Assembly (NCBI RefSeq): GCF_014651035.1
Contig: NZ_BMWC01000003.1
Location: forward strand, 310,001-374,000
From: Streptomyces lomondensis
GTDB taxonomy: Bacteria > Actinomycetota > Actinomycetes > Streptomycetales > Streptomycetaceae
DNA: 64,000 bases
Direction of reading: 5' to 3'
The position numbers and the translations under genes are program-made. Position 1 is the first letter of the stretch. The number at the start of each line of letters is the position of its first letter. Positions 24,249 through 33,402 of the stretch are shown piece by piece. The notes beneath the pieces are model-generated. The model saw only the letters and a program-made list of their open reading frames with translations. It was not told the origin of the DNA and did not search any database.

Positions 24249-24983
24249 GTGACTACCCCCACCACCGCCGAGATCATCGGCATCCTCGGCGGCATGGGCC
24301 CGGCAGCCACCGCCGACTTCTACGCCAAGCTCGTCGCGACCACACCGGGTTCAAGCGACCAGGACCACCTCCGGACGGTCATCTGGTCCGACCCCACGAT
24401 CCCCGACCGCACCGCGGCCCTGCTGGGCGACGGCCCCGACCCCACCCCATGGCTTCTCGACGGCAGCCGGGTTCTGCGCGAGGCCGGCGCCACCGTCATC
24501 GCCATCCCCTGCAACACCGCCCACGCCTTCGTCCCGCGCATCGCCGACCACGTCGGCCTGCCCATCATCCACATGATCGGCGAGGTCGCCCGGCATCTCA
24601 CCACGCTGAGCCCCCGCATCCACACCGCCGGACTGCTCGCCACCACCGGCACCGTGCGCGCGGGCCTGTACCAGGAGTGGCTGGACCGCTTCGGCATCCG
24701 CCTCGTCCTGCCCGGCACCGTCAGCCAGAACCATGAGGTCATGACTGCCATCCACGCGGTGAAGGCGGGCATCCGCGACGACAGGACGACCGCGCTGCTG
24801 TCCCGCGCCGCACAGCGCCTGACCGAGCGGGGCGCGCAAGCGGTCATCGCCGGCTGTACGGAAATCCCCCTCGGCCTGCCAGGCGACGCCGTGGGCGTTC
24901 CCCTCATCGACCCGGCGCTCGTCCTGGCCCAGGCCCTGGTCCGCCGGGCTCGGACTGACGGCGGAGTCGAACAGGGCCGTTGA
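24249..24983 (+). CDS. aspartate/glutamate/hydantoin racemase family protein
   Basis: 244 aa from the GTG at 24249, preceded by AGGGGG. Family motifs are GILGGMGPAATADFY at the start, the first catalytic cysteine in IAIPCNTAH, and the second in IAGCTEIPL. These cofactor-independent racemases use the two cysteines to invert amino-acid stereocentres; the GGMGP and PCNTAH context is closest to aspartate racemase-type members. The GntR gene 24 bp downstream and the shared ACGCAATAT motif indicate a small co-regulated unit. The real substrate is unknown. Confidence 0.85.
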   Translation: MTTPTTAEIIGILGGMGPAATADFYAKLVATTPGSSDQDHLRTVIWSDPTIPDRTAALLGDGPDPTPWLLDGSRVLREAGATVIAIPCNTAHAFVPRIADHVGLPIIHMIGEVARHLTTLSPRIHTAGLLATTGTVRAGLYQEWLDRFGIRLVLPGTVSQNHEVMTAIHAVKAGIRDDRTTALLSRAAQRLTERGAQAVIAGCTEIPLGLPGDAVGVPLIDPALVLAQALVRRARTDGGVEQGR

Positions 24984-25000
24984 AAGGGGCGATGTACTGT

Positions 25001-25009
25001 ACGCAATAT
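25001..25009 (+). promoter_or_regulatory. operator half-site over the GntR start codon
   Basis: ACGCAATAT repeats one half of the palindrome at 24215-24230. TACTGT at 24995-25000 could be a -10 that would make the GntR mRNA leaderless from the ATG at 25008. Confidence 0.45.
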
Positions 25010-25694
25010 GTCACTCGACAGCCCAGTCTCCCGACGCCTCCTCAGTGACGAGGTCTTCCACCGGCTGCGTGACTCCATCGTGCGCGGTGAACTCGTCCCC
25101 GGCGAGAAGGTCAAGGACAGCGAGCTGGCCGAGCGCCTCGGCCTCAGCCGCACTCCGGTGCGCGAGGCGCTCGCCCGGCTCGCCGACATCGGCCTCGTCG
25201 AGGCCAAGCCCGGCGTCTACACCCGCGTCACCACCCTCAACCGGCGTGACGTCGAGAAGACCCTCGCCGTCCTGCGCTCCCTCGACCAGCTCGCCATCGA
25301 GACGGCTGTGCCGGTCATGACCGAGCAGGACCTGCAGCGCATGCGCGAGGCCAACCGCGACTTCGAACGAGCAGTCGCCGCCGACGACACCAGCGCCGCA
25401 CTCGCCGCCGACGACCGCTTCCACGCCGTCCCCATCGCGGCCGCCGACAACCCCGTACTCAGCCGGATCGTCGAGCAGCTCCACCCCCAGATCCACCGCA
25501 TCCTCTACCGCAAGTTCTCCACGCTGCTCGGCGGCCGCAACACCATCGAGCACCATGACCGGCTCGTCGAGGTCTGCGCCGCCGGCGATGCCCGCGCCGC
25601 CGCCGAACTCTCCGGCCAGCACTGGTCCGAACTCGGCGGTCACATCAACGAGCTCTTCGACACCAACCAGTTCGCCGAGGCGGCCGCCGGTTAG
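25008..25694 (+). CDS. GntR-family (FCD) regulator
   Basis: 228 aa, ATG start; AAAGGGG is 18 nt upstream and too far, so translation may be leaderless. The winged HTH is at about residues 12-70 (SELAERLGLSRTPVREAL) and the FCD domain follows, including DRFHAVPIAAADNP and EHHDRLVEVCAAGD with the usual metal-binding His. It follows the racemase gene by 24 bp and probably controls both genes through the ACGCAATAT motif. It ends 22 bp from the convergent lacI remnant. Confidence 0.87.
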   Translation: MSLDSPVSRRLLSDEVFHRLRDSIVRGELVPGEKVKDSELAERLGLSRTPVREALARLADIGLVEAKPGVYTRVTTLNRRDVEKTLAVLRSLDQLAIETAVPVMTEQDLQRMREANRDFERAVAADDTSAALAADDRFHAVPIAAADNPVLSRIVEQLHPQIHRILYRKFSTLLGGRNTIEHHDRLVEVCAAGDARAAAELSGQHWSELGGHINELFDTNQFAEAAAG

Positions 25695-25716
25695 GACGCC
25701 GGTGCCGGGGGCGCTC

Positions 25717-26739
25717 TCAGGTGGTGCGCCGGCCCGTCGGGGCCTGGTGGGGCGGCGGAGGCGCGGTCGAGCCGCGGACGACGAGTTCGACCGGTGGGTC
25801 GCTCGCCTGCGGCGGGTCGGTGTCGGGCCGCTCGATCGCGTGCACGAGAAGGCGGATGCCTTCCCGGGCCGCGGCCTCGAAGGGCTGACGCACGGTGGTC
25901 AGGGGAGGGGAGACGTAGGCGAAGACCGGGTTGCCGTCGAAACCGACGACACTGATGTCCTCCGGCACCCGGCGCCCTGCCTCCCGCAGGGCGTGGATGA
26001 GGCCGACGGCCATCTCGTCGCCCGCAGCGAAGACGGCGGTCACGGAACGGTCGGAGGCCAGCGCCTGGCCGGCGGCGTATCCGGAGGCGGCCGACCAGTC
26101 ACCGTTGAGCAGCGGCGGCTCGTGCGCGCCACGGGCCCGGAGCGCCGCGCGCCATCCCTCGATGCGGTCCTTCGTGGCGTACCACCGGCGCGGACCGGCG
26201 AGGTGGTGCACGGTCGCGTGGCCCAGGTCCAGCAGATGCTCGGTGGCGGTCCGCGCCAGGGCGTGGGTGCCCACGCCCGCGGTCACCGTCCGGGCGGCGG
26301 AGAAGGCCGGCGGTGCCCCCAGGAAGAGGACCGGCACGTCGACGCGCACGCCGACCTCTCCCTCCACGATGGGTTCGGAGACGACGACACCGTCCACGCC
26401 CTGCTCGAGCAGTGACTCCACGGCGCCGGCGATCCCCACGGGGTCACCGTCCGGGGTGTTGACCACGCGGAGCGCGTACCCCGCGTCCCGCACGGCGTGC
26501 TCGGTGTGCACCAGCAGCGAGGCAGTGCCGTAACCGGCCGTTCCCAGAGCGACGACGCCGATGGAGCGGGTGCGTCCGGAGGCCAGTGCCCGGGCCGCGT
26601 GGTTCAGGCGGTAGCCGAGTTCCTCGGCGGCCGCGAGAACCCGGCGGCGGGCTTCGGCGGAGACGTACGGCTCGTTGTTGAGAACCCGCGAGACCGTCTT
26701 GCGCGACACCCCGGCCAGCTCGGCCACGTCCGCCAGTTC
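25717..26739 (-). pseudogene. LacI-family regulator lacking its 5' end
   Basis: About 340 residues show a full LacI HTH (LADVAELAGVSRKTVSRVLN) and the periplasmic-binding-like core through VVGFDGNPVFAYVSPP. Homology begins at the codon near 26739 and no ATG or GTG in frame is close; the frame runs on antisense through a beta-galactosidase remnant. The normal short N-terminus and promoter therefore appear to be deleted. A CTG near 26757 has no ribosome site. It may be a pseudogene or depend on an unusual start. Confidence 0.6.
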
Positions 26740-26790
26740 CCCCTGCTGCCCGGACAGTCGGTCGGCCTGGCCGGACAGGTCCAGCCGGAC

Positions 26791-27210
26791 GCGACCGCCG
26801 ATCTCTGGACGGAACGCGTCCGGCTCACCGGCGCGGAGGCCGTCGCCACGTACGCGGACGGACCCCTGGCCGGCGTCCCGGCGATCACCCGCCAACGCTA
26901 CGGCGGCGGAACCGCCTGGTACCTCGCCACCCACCCGGACTCCGCCACCCTGGCCGCCGTCCTGGAACGCGTCAGCCAGGAGGCGGGCGTGCACCCGGAG
27001 CGTGCGGTGCCGCATCGAGGTGGTCCGGCGGCGCGGCACCGACGCCGGCTACCTGTTCCTGATCGACCACGCCGGCCGGGGTGCCGAGGTCCCCGCCGAC
27101 GGCGTCGAACTCCTCACCGGGAAACCGGTCACCGGCTCGGTCACCATCCCCGAGGGAGGCGCGTCGCCGTCGTCCGGGAGCCGGTGAGCGGTTTCCGCAT
27201 CGACAGGTGA
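26791..27210 (+). pseudogene. GH42 beta-galactosidase, frameshifted 3' remnant
   Basis: From about 26791 the plus strand encodes DLWTERVRLTGAEAV and QRYGGGTAWYLATHPDS, the C-terminal region of Streptomyces GH42 beta-galactosidases. Reading then jumps to the next frame near 27010-27030 (VVRRRGTDAGYLFLIDHAGR, GVELLTGKPVTGSV) and returns near 27160 (VAVVREP) before the TGA at 27208-27210. The 5' part, including the catalytic domain, is missing at the junction with the lacI remnant. Two frameshifts and the truncation mean it is not functional. Confidence 0.8.
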
Positions 27211-27226
27211 GACCGGAACGGCGTCC

Positions 27227-28516
27227 TCATCGCCGCAGCGGTGCGTGAGCCGTCTCCGGCAACCGCAGGTACACCACCGACGACACCAGGCAGATCACCG
27301 CGACGTACCACGGGAACAGCCCCGAGTGCCCCTGCTCCTTGAACAGCGTGCCGACGTAGGGGGCCGTGCCGCCGAACAGGGCCACCGTCAGGGAGTAGGG
27401 GAAGCCGATGCCGGCCGCGCGGACCCGGGGCGGGAAGATCTCCGCGTTCACGGCCGCGCTGATCGAGGTGAAGCCGGTCAGCAGCACCATGCCGGCGCAC
27501 TGCACGAGCAGCAGCACGGCGAAGGAGTCGCGCAGGGCGTGCAGCAGCGGCACCGTGAGCAGGGCGAAGCCCAGGCCGAAGAAGAGCAGCAGGGGGCGGC
27601 GGCCGAAGCGGTCCGAGAGCAGGCCGCCGAGCGGCTGGAGCAGGGCGAAGAAGGCCAGTGAGATCGTGCCCGCGAGCAGCGCGTCCGACTTCTCGACGCC
27701 CGCGTTGAGTTCGGCGTACGTCGGCAGGTACGACGTCCACGTGTAGTAGGCGATGGTGCCGCCCGCCGTGATGCCGCCGATGAGGAGCGACTCGCGCGGG
27801 TGCCGGCGCAGCGCCTCGAACAGCCCGGGGCGCGGCGCCCGCTGCTGCTCCGCGCTGCGGGTCTCCTGCGCGCCCTGCCGGATCCAGAAGCCGACCAGGC
27901 TCAGCACGGCCCCGAGGACGAACGGGACCCGCCAGCCCCAGCCGTTCATCTGCCCGTCGCTCAGCGTGTCCACGAGCAGCGTGGCGATGCCCGAGGCGAC
28001 CAGCTGCCCCACGGTCGTCGACACGTACTGGAAGCTGGAGAACAGCCCGCGCCGGCCCGGGCCCGCCGACTCGACCAGGAAGGTCGTCGAGGCCGCGAAC
28101 TCGCCGCCCACGGACAGGCCTTGCAGCAGCCGCGCGAGCACCAGGATGACCGGGGCCAGCACGCCCGCCGTCGCGTACGTCGGGGTCAGCCCGACCAGCA
28201 GGCTGCTGCCGCCCATCAGCAGGATGGTGACCGTCAGCGCGGCCCGCCGCCCGTGCCGGTCCGCGACCGCGCCCATCAGCAGCCCGCCGACCGGCCGCAT
28301 GAAGAAGCCGACGGCGAAGACCGCGAACGTGGACAGCAGCGGCACCAGCGAGTTGTCCGCGCTCTTCGGGAAGACCTGCGCGGCGATATAGGTGGCCAGA
28401 AACGTGTAGGCGTACCAGTCGTACCACTCCACCGCGTTGCCCACGGAGGCGGCGAGGAGCTGGCGGACGGGCCGTTCGGTGGGCGGGGAAGCCGTCTTCG
28501 TCTCTGTCACGTCCAT
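27227..28516 (-). CDS. MFS transporter, metabolite:H+ symporter type
   Basis: 429 aa from the ATG at 28516, preceded by GGGGAGGG. About twelve membrane segments. The start LLAASVGNAVEWYDWYAYTF and the loop VADRHGRRAALTVTI are typical of the MHS family (alpha-ketoglutarate, proline/betaine, shikimate carriers). The motif RLLQGLSVGGEFAAST is another family mark. The likely substrate is a small organic acid or zwitterion. It diverges from the phospholipase C gene. A second MHS-type carrier is at 36444. Confidence 0.88.
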   Translation of the reverse strand: MDVTETKTASPPTERPVRQLLAASVGNAVEWYDWYAYTFLATYIAAQVFPKSADNSLVPLLSTFAVFAVGFFMRPVGGLLMGAVADRHGRRAALTVTILLMGGSSLLVGLTPTYATAGVLAPVILVLARLLQGLSVGGEFAASTTFLVESAGPGRRGLFSSFQYVSTTVGQLVASGIATLLVDTLSDGQMNGWGWRVPFVLGAVLSLVGFWIRQGAQETRSAEQQRAPRPGLFEALRRHPRESLLIGGITAGGTIAYYTWTSYLPTYAELNAGVEKSDALLAGTISLAFFALLQPLGGLLSDRFGRRPLLLFFGLGFALLTVPLLHALRDSFAVLLLVQCAGMVLLTGFTSISAAVNAEIFPPRVRAAGIGFPYSLTVALFGGTAPYVGTLFKEQGHSGLFPWYVAVICLVSSVVYLRLPETAHAPLRR

Positions 28517-28679
28517 GACCCTCCCCTGGCGGCGCCCCGGCACACCTGGCGTACCGGCGACTTTCACACGAGTGTCACCAGCCCCTTCCTTGACGTTTGG
28601 TGTCCCTGAAACACTCCTTCCGCGCAGATTCCGTCACGTTCCGGCCATCCCGCACCTCAGGATGAGAGGTCTGTCCTTC

Positions 28680-30731
28680 ATGTCCGAAGTCAACCGGCGC
28701 CGCTTTCTCCAACTCGCGGGTGCCACCACGGCCTTCAGCGCGCTGTCCGCCAGCATCCAGCGCGCCGCCGCGCTCCCGGCCAACCACCGCACCGGTTCGA
28801 TCGAGGACGTCGAGCACATCGTCGTCCTGATGCAGGAGAACCGTTCCTTCGACCACTACTTCGGCACCCTGAGAGGCGTCCGAGGCTTCGGCGACCCGCG
28901 CCCGGTCACGCTCGACAACGGCAAGCCGATATGGCACCAGGAGAAGGACGGCAAGGAGATCCTGCCGTTCCACCCGGACGCCGACGACCTCGGCATGCAG
29001 TTCCTGGAAGGCCTGCCGCACTCCTGGCCCGACGGCCAACAGGCCTACAACGGCGGCAAGTACGACAAGTGGCTGCCCGCCAAGGGCACCACGACCATGG
29101 CGTACCTGACCCGCGAGGACATCCCCTTCCACTACGCCCTCGCCGACGCCTTCACCGTCTGCGACGCCTACCACTGCTCGTTCATCGGCTCCACCGACCC
29201 CAACCGCTACTACATGTGGTCCGGCTACACGGGCAACGACGGCACCGGCGGCGGCCCGGTCCTGGACAACGCCGAGCTCGGCTACGGCTGGACGACCTAC
29301 CCCGAGCGCCTGGAACAGGCCGGCATCTCCTGGAAGATCTACCAGGACATCGGCGACGGCCTCGACGCGAAGGGCTCCTGGGGCTGGATCGAGGACGCCT
29401 ACCGCGGCAACTACGGCGACAACTCCCTGCTCTACTTCAACAAGTACCGGAACGCCCAGCCCGGCGACCCCTGGTACGACAAGGCCCGCACCGGCACCGA
29501 CGTCAAGAACGGCGACGGCTACTTCGACCTCCTGCGCGCCGACGTCAAGGCCGGCAAGCTGCCGCAGATCTCCTGGATCGCCGCCCCCGAGGCCTTCTCC
29601 GAGCACTCCAACTGGCCCTCGAACTACGGCGCCTGGTACATCGCCCAGGTCCTGGACGCCCTCACCGCCAACCCGGAGGTGTGGTCGAAGACCGCCCTGT
29701 TCATCACGTACGACGAGAACGACGGCTTCTTCGACCACGTCGTGCCGCCGCTGCCGCCGAAGGACGCCTCCCGCGGCCGGTCCACCGTCGACGTCTCCCT
29801 CGACCTCTTCCCGGGCGACGGCAAGAAGACCGCCGGCCCCTACGGCCTCGGCCCCCGGGTGCCGATGCTGGTCGTCTCGCCCTGGAGCAAGGGCGGCTAC
29901 GTCTGCTCCGAGACCCTGGACCACACCTCGATCCTGCGGTTCATGGAACGCCGCTTCGGCGTGCGCGAGACGAACATCTCGCCGTGGCGCCGGGCGATCT
30001 GCGGCGACCTGACGGCCGCGTTCGACTTCTCCCGCAAGGACACCCGGCCGGCCCCACTGCCCGGCACCGACGAGTACGAGCCGCAGGACCGCGAACGCCA
30101 CCCCGACTACAAGCCGACCCCGCCCGCCGATCCGCGCATGCCCCGCCAGGAGCGCGGCCTGCGCCGCTCCCGGCCGCTGAAGTACGCCCCGCACGTGGAC
30201 GCCACGGTCGACGCGGCGGCCGGGAAGCTCACCCTCACCTTCGCCTCCGGGCCGAAGGCGGGCGGCGCCTTCCACGTCACCTCCGGCAACCGCGCCGACG
30301 GCCCCTGGACGTACACCACCGAGGCCGGCAAGACGCTCTCCGACACCTGGAACTCGGCCTACTCCGGGGGCTCCTACGACCTGACCGTGCACGGCCCGAA
30401 CGGCTTCGTCCGGGTCTTCAAGGGCTCGAACAAGGCGGCCGGCTGCGAGGTCACCGCGCGCCACACCGGCGACGACATCGAGCTGACCTTCACCAACCAG
30501 GGCTCCGGCACGGCCCGGCTGAAGCTCGTCAACGGCTACGGCGGCCTGCCCTCGACCGTCACGGTCCGCCCGGGCGCGAAGATCCGGCGGACCGTCGAAC
30601 TCGCCGCCAGCCGCCGCTGGTACGACCTGACCGTCACCGCCGAGGGCGACGCGTCCTTCCTGCGGCGGTTCGCGGGGCACGTCGAGAACGGCAAGCCGGG
30701 TGTGAGCGACCCGGCGATCATCACCGCGTAG
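28680..30731 (+). CDS. phosphocholine-type phospholipase C, Tat-exported
   Basis: 683 aa from the ATG at 28680; an ATG at 28662 would add six residues. The N-terminus MSEVNRRRFLQLAGATTAF has a twin-arginine signal. The acid-phosphatase-type catalytic domain starts with HIVVLMQENRSFDHYFG and includes YDENDGFFDHV and EHSNWPSNYGAWY. Two C-terminal beta domains of DUF756 type follow from about residue 490. The family hydrolyses phosphatidylcholine-like lipids outside the cell and is often induced by phosphate limitation; TTGACG at 28590-28595 is a possible -35, but no convincing PHO box was seen. The stop overlaps the convergent DMT gene by 11 bp. Confidence 0.9.
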   Translation: MSEVNRRRFLQLAGATTAFSALSASIQRAAALPANHRTGSIEDVEHIVVLMQENRSFDHYFGTLRGVRGFGDPRPVTLDNGKPIWHQEKDGKEILPFHPDADDLGMQFLEGLPHSWPDGQQAYNGGKYDKWLPAKGTTTMAYLTREDIPFHYALADAFTVCDAYHCSFIGSTDPNRYYMWSGYTGNDGTGGGPVLDNAELGYGWTTYPERLEQAGISWKIYQDIGDGLDAKGSWGWIEDAYRGNYGDNSLLYFNKYRNAQPGDPWYDKARTGTDVKNGDGYFDLLRADVKAGKLPQISWIAAPEAFSEHSNWPSNYGAWYIAQVLDALTANPEVWSKTALFITYDENDGFFDHVVPPLPPKDASRGRSTVDVSLDLFPGDGKKTAGPYGLGPRVPMLVVSPWSKGGYVCSETLDHTSILRFMERRFGVRETNISPWRRAICGDLTAAFDFSRKDTRPAPLPGTDEYEPQDRERHPDYKPTPPADPRMPRQERGLRRSRPLKYAPHVDATVDAAAGKLTLTFASGPKAGGAFHVTSGNRADGPWTYTTEAGKTLSDTWNSAYSGGSYDLTVHGPNGFVRVFKGSNKAAGCEVTARHTGDDIELTFTNQGSGTARLKLVNGYGGLPSTVTVRPGAKIRRTVELAASRRWYDLTVTAEGDASFLRRFAGHVENGKPGVSDPAIITA

Positions 30732-31668
30732 CCGTAGTGAGGTGCCCCGGATCGTGCGGCCGGGGCACCAGCGCCGGTTCGGCCGTCGCCGAGCCGGGCT
30801 CCAGGGCCAGGACGGCGGCCACCGGATGGTCGTCGTCCGCCGCTTCCTCCCTGGGCGCCGTCCTGCTGAGCAGGACCACGCCCCATCCCGCGAGGCCGGC
30901 CCCGGCGAGCGCGAGCAGCACGCCCGCCGGGCCGCCCTGGAGGCGTTCGCCGAGTAGTGACAGGCCGATCAGCGCGGCGGCCAGCGGGTTGGCCAGGGTC
31001 ACCATCGCGAGCGGGCCGCCCAGGCCGCCCCGGTACGCCGTCTGCGACAGCAGCAGCCCACCGGCCGCGAAGGCCGCCACGAGCAGCGCCACCCCGACCA
31101 CCTGGACGCTCAGCACCGGGCCGGTCCGGTCCGTCGCGGCCACCGTCACGGTCTGCGTGAGGGCCGAGGCGACCCCGGAGGCGATCCCGGACGCGGTCGC
31201 GTGCCGCAGCCCGGGGCGGGCGCCCGGCCGGGACAGCACCCCGATGAGAGCCGCGGTGGCGCCCGCGACCGCCACGGCCTCGGGCACGCTCAGCACGTCG
31301 TCGGGCGCCGGAGCGGACGCCGTGACCAGGATCGCGGCCAGGCCGAGCAGCGTCAGCGCCGTGCCCTTCCACTCGACCGCGCTCACCCGCCGCCCCGCCA
31401 GCCGCGCCCCCATGGGCACCGCCGCGACCAGGGTGAGCGCGCCGAGCGGCTGGACCACGGTCAGCGGCCCGTAGCGCAGCGCCACCACGTGCAGCAGCGC
31501 GGCCGACGCGTTCAGCCCGACCGACCACCACCAGGCGCCGCTGCCGAGCAGCCGCAGCGCGCCCGAGCCGGGGGAGCGGGCGGCGAGCCGCTCCTGGGCG
31601 ACCGCCGCGGCCGCGTAGGCGACGGCGGAGACGAGGGACAGGGCGACGGCGACGAGAACGGCGTTCAT
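30721..31668 (-). CDS. DMT-family membrane protein
   Basis: 315 aa, ATG start overlapping the upstream stop (ATGA). About nine to ten membrane segments with the DMT/EamA-like pattern, for example RYGPLTVVQPLGALTLVAAV and GPLAMVTLANPLAAALIGLS. The C-terminal 35 residues are soluble and acidic. Such proteins may export metabolites or act as magnesium or lipid-type carriers; the substrate cannot be told. It is coupled to the PAP2-family gene, so a joint role at the membrane is likely. Confidence 0.75.
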   Translation of the reverse strand: MNAVLVAVALSLVSAVAYAAAAVAQERLAARSPGSGALRLLGSGAWWWSVGLNASAALLHVVALRYGPLTVVQPLGALTLVAAVPMGARLAGRRVSAVEWKGTALTLLGLAAILVTASAPAPDDVLSVPEAVAVAGATAALIGVLSRPGARPGLRHATASGIASGVASALTQTVTVAATDRTGPVLSVQVVGVALLVAAFAAGGLLLSQTAYRGGLGGPLAMVTLANPLAAALIGLSLLGERLQGGPAGVLLALAGAGLAGWGVVLLSRTAPREEAADDDHPVAAVLALEPGSATAEPALVPRPHDPGHLTTATR

Positions 31669-32468
31669 CGGCCCGCCCCCACGAGGGCCTGCTCGTCCCG
31701 CTGAGCCGGTACGAGCCCGCCCCGCGCGCGGCCCGCCGTGGTCGCCGTGCGGTGCGGTGGATGGATCGCTGCGAGCGCGAGGCCGAGCAGGGCCGTCGCC
31801 ACGATCGCGTCCAGCCAGTAGTGGTTCGCGGTGCCGACGATCACCAGCAGCGTCAGCAGCGGATGCAGCAGCCACAGCCACCGCCACCGCGAGCGGGTCG
31901 CGACGATCAGGCCGACGGCCACCATCAGCGCCCAGCCGAAGTGCAGCGACGGCATCGCCGCGAACTGGTTCGACAGGGTGTCGGTCGCGGGATCGCCGTA
32001 CACCGACGGCCCGTACACCCGCGCGGTGTCCACCAGGCCGGTCCCGGCCAGCATGCGCGGCGGGGCGAGCGGGAACAGCAGATGCCCCACCAGGGCGGCG
32101 GCGGTGACCGCGGCCAGCACCCGGCGGGCCCACACGTAGTGGGCCGGGCGGCGCAGGTACAGCCAGATCAGGAAGGTGGCGGTGGCCGGGAAGTGGACGG
32201 TCGCGTAGTAGGTGTTCGCGAGGTGCGCGAGGCCGTCGCCGTGCAGCAGCAGGGACTGCACCGCTCCCTCGCCGGGCAGGTGGAGCGCTCGCTCGGCGTC
32301 CCACACGCGGTGCGCGTTGCGGAAGGCCTCGCCCGTGTGGCCCGTGGCCAGCTGCCGGCCGAGCTTGTAGACGAGCAAGAGCCCTGCGACGAGCAGGAGC
32401 TCCCGGACGAGCGGCGGTCGCGCTATCGCGTCGGACCCCGCCGGCGCGGGCTCGGTGCGGGCATTCAT
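31665..32468 (-). CDS. PAP2-superfamily membrane phosphatase/phosphotransferase
   Basis: 267 aa, ATG start. About six membrane segments. The PAP2 catalytic blocks are the central AAMPSLHFGWAL (PS-x-H) and the later GTANHYWLDAIVA (H-x3-D), the pattern of the inositol-phosphotransferase (Aur1/Ipt1-like) branch. It would act on lipid phosphates at the membrane. It is the first gene of a two-gene operon with the DMT protein and is divergent from a TetR gene across a repeat-rich operator region. Confidence 0.85.
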   Translation of the reverse strand: MNARTEPAPAGSDAIARPPLVRELLLVAGLLLVYKLGRQLATGHTGEAFRNAHRVWDAERALHLPGEGAVQSLLLHGDGLAHLANTYYATVHFPATATFLIWLYLRRPAHYVWARRVLAAVTAAALVGHLLFPLAPPRMLAGTGLVDTARVYGPSVYGDPATDTLSNQFAAMPSLHFGWALMVAVGLIVATRSRWRWLWLLHPLLTLLVIVGTANHYWLDAIVATALLGLALAAIHPPHRTATTAGRARGGLVPAQRDEQALVGAGR

Positions 32469-32500
32469 CCCCCGGCCCCTTCGGTGACGGTGGTGCTGTT

Positions 32501-32571
32501 ATCGGTACGGGTGCGTACCGATACGGCAGTGTACCGATACGGTTGCGTACCGGTACACTGGCGTATCGATA
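32501..32571. promoter_or_regulatory. dense operator array between PAP2 and TetR genes
   Basis: ATCGGTACG (32501-32509) and CGTACCGAT (32514-32522) form a perfect 22-bp inverted repeat. GTACCGATACGG occurs at 32515-32526 and again at 32531-32542. GTACCGGTAC (32547-32556) and TATCGATA (32564-32571) are perfect palindromes. The shared GTACCG core suggests several TetR dimers binding side by side. Confidence 0.8.
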
Positions 32572-32634
32572 GACGTACGACACACCGCCGGCCGGAATTT
32601 TCCGGCCGCCCGACGAAAGCCAGGAGCACCGCCC

Positions 32635-33243
32635 ATGACGTCGCAGGCTGCGGACCGGCCCGGGCAGGCCGGTTCCTCGCGCCGCTCCAAGATCACGCCG
32701 GAGCGTGAGCAGGAGTTCTTCGACGCCGTGCTGGACCAGCTCCGTGAGTGCGGCTACGACTCCCTCACGATGGAAGGGATCGCCGCCAGCACCCGGTGCA
32801 GCAAGTCCACGCTCTACCGCCAGTGGAAGACCAAGCCCCAGTTCGTGGCCGCGGCGCTGCGCTCCCACCGGCGGACGCGCTGCGTCGACACCGGCTCGCT
32901 GGCCGACGATCTGCGCGCGGCGGCCCGGGCGATGGGCGACCTGTCGGGCCGGGACACCCAACTTCTCCAGGCGCTCGCCCACGCCGCCACGCAGGACCCG
33001 GAGTTGCAGCGCGCGCTGCGGGAGGCGGTGGTCGAACCGGAGCTCGCCGCGCTGAAGGAGATCATCCGGCGCGGTGTCGAACGGGGCGAGGTGCCGGCCG
33101 ACCATCCGGCGCTGGAGTACATCCCGGCGCAGCTGCTCGGCGTGCTGCGGCTGCGGCCCTTGCTGGAAGGGGAGTCCGCCGACCCGGACTATCTGGTGCG
33201 GTTCGTGGAGGCCGCCGTGCTGCCCGCGCTGGGCCTGACCTGA
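32635..33243 (+). CDS. TetR-family regulator
   Basis: 202 aa, ATG preceded by AGGAG. The HTH lies at about residues 25-70 (CGYDSLTMEGIAASTRCSKS, then TLYRQWKTKPQFVAAAL). The C-terminal domain is the TetR_C type with LLQALAHAATQDPELQRAL. It is divergent from the PAP2/DMT operon and the array of GTACCG-type palindromes lies between, so it is the likely repressor of both directions. A strong hairpin follows its stop. Confidence 0.9.
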   Translation: MTSQAADRPGQAGSSRRSKITPEREQEFFDAVLDQLRECGYDSLTMEGIAASTRCSKSTLYRQWKTKPQFVAAALRSHRRTRCVDTGSLADDLRAAARAMGDLSGRDTQLLQALAHAATQDPELQRALREAVVEPELAALKEIIRRGVERGEVPADHPALEYIPAQLLGVLRLRPLLEGESADPDYLVRFVEAAVLPALGLT

Positions 33244-33324
33244 GACCCGGGCCGCCGTCCGCCGGATGACCGGACGGTGACCCGGCCGCGCCGACCCGTG
33301 GGGACGGGGGCGGCGCGCACCCCC

Positions 33325-33373
33325 CGGCCGGGTGGGGTTCCCCTGTGAGCGGCAGGGGCGCCCCACCCGGCCG
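33325..33373. terminator. bidirectional hairpin terminator
   Basis: CGGCCGGGTGGGG (33325-33337) pairs perfectly with CCCCACCCGGCCG (33361-33373). An inner CCCCT/AGGGG stem (33340-33344, 33354-33358) extends the hairpin. It separates the convergent TetR and DUF2510 genes. Confidence 0.75.
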
Positions 33374-33402
33374 ACCGGTGCCGGGGGAGCGCCCTTTGCG
33401 GG

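Noticed and set aside
26739..27039. Upstream extension of the lacI frame to 27039
   Set aside because: This part is antisense to the GH42 remnant and does not resemble LacI proteins.
28520..28680. Possible PHO box before the phospholipase C gene
   Set aside because: Single GTCACC-like words were seen, but not the spaced 11-bp direct repeats needed.
28575..30680. 701-aa open frame on the minus strand
   Set aside because: Antisense shadow of the phospholipase C gene, whose motifs are unmistakable.
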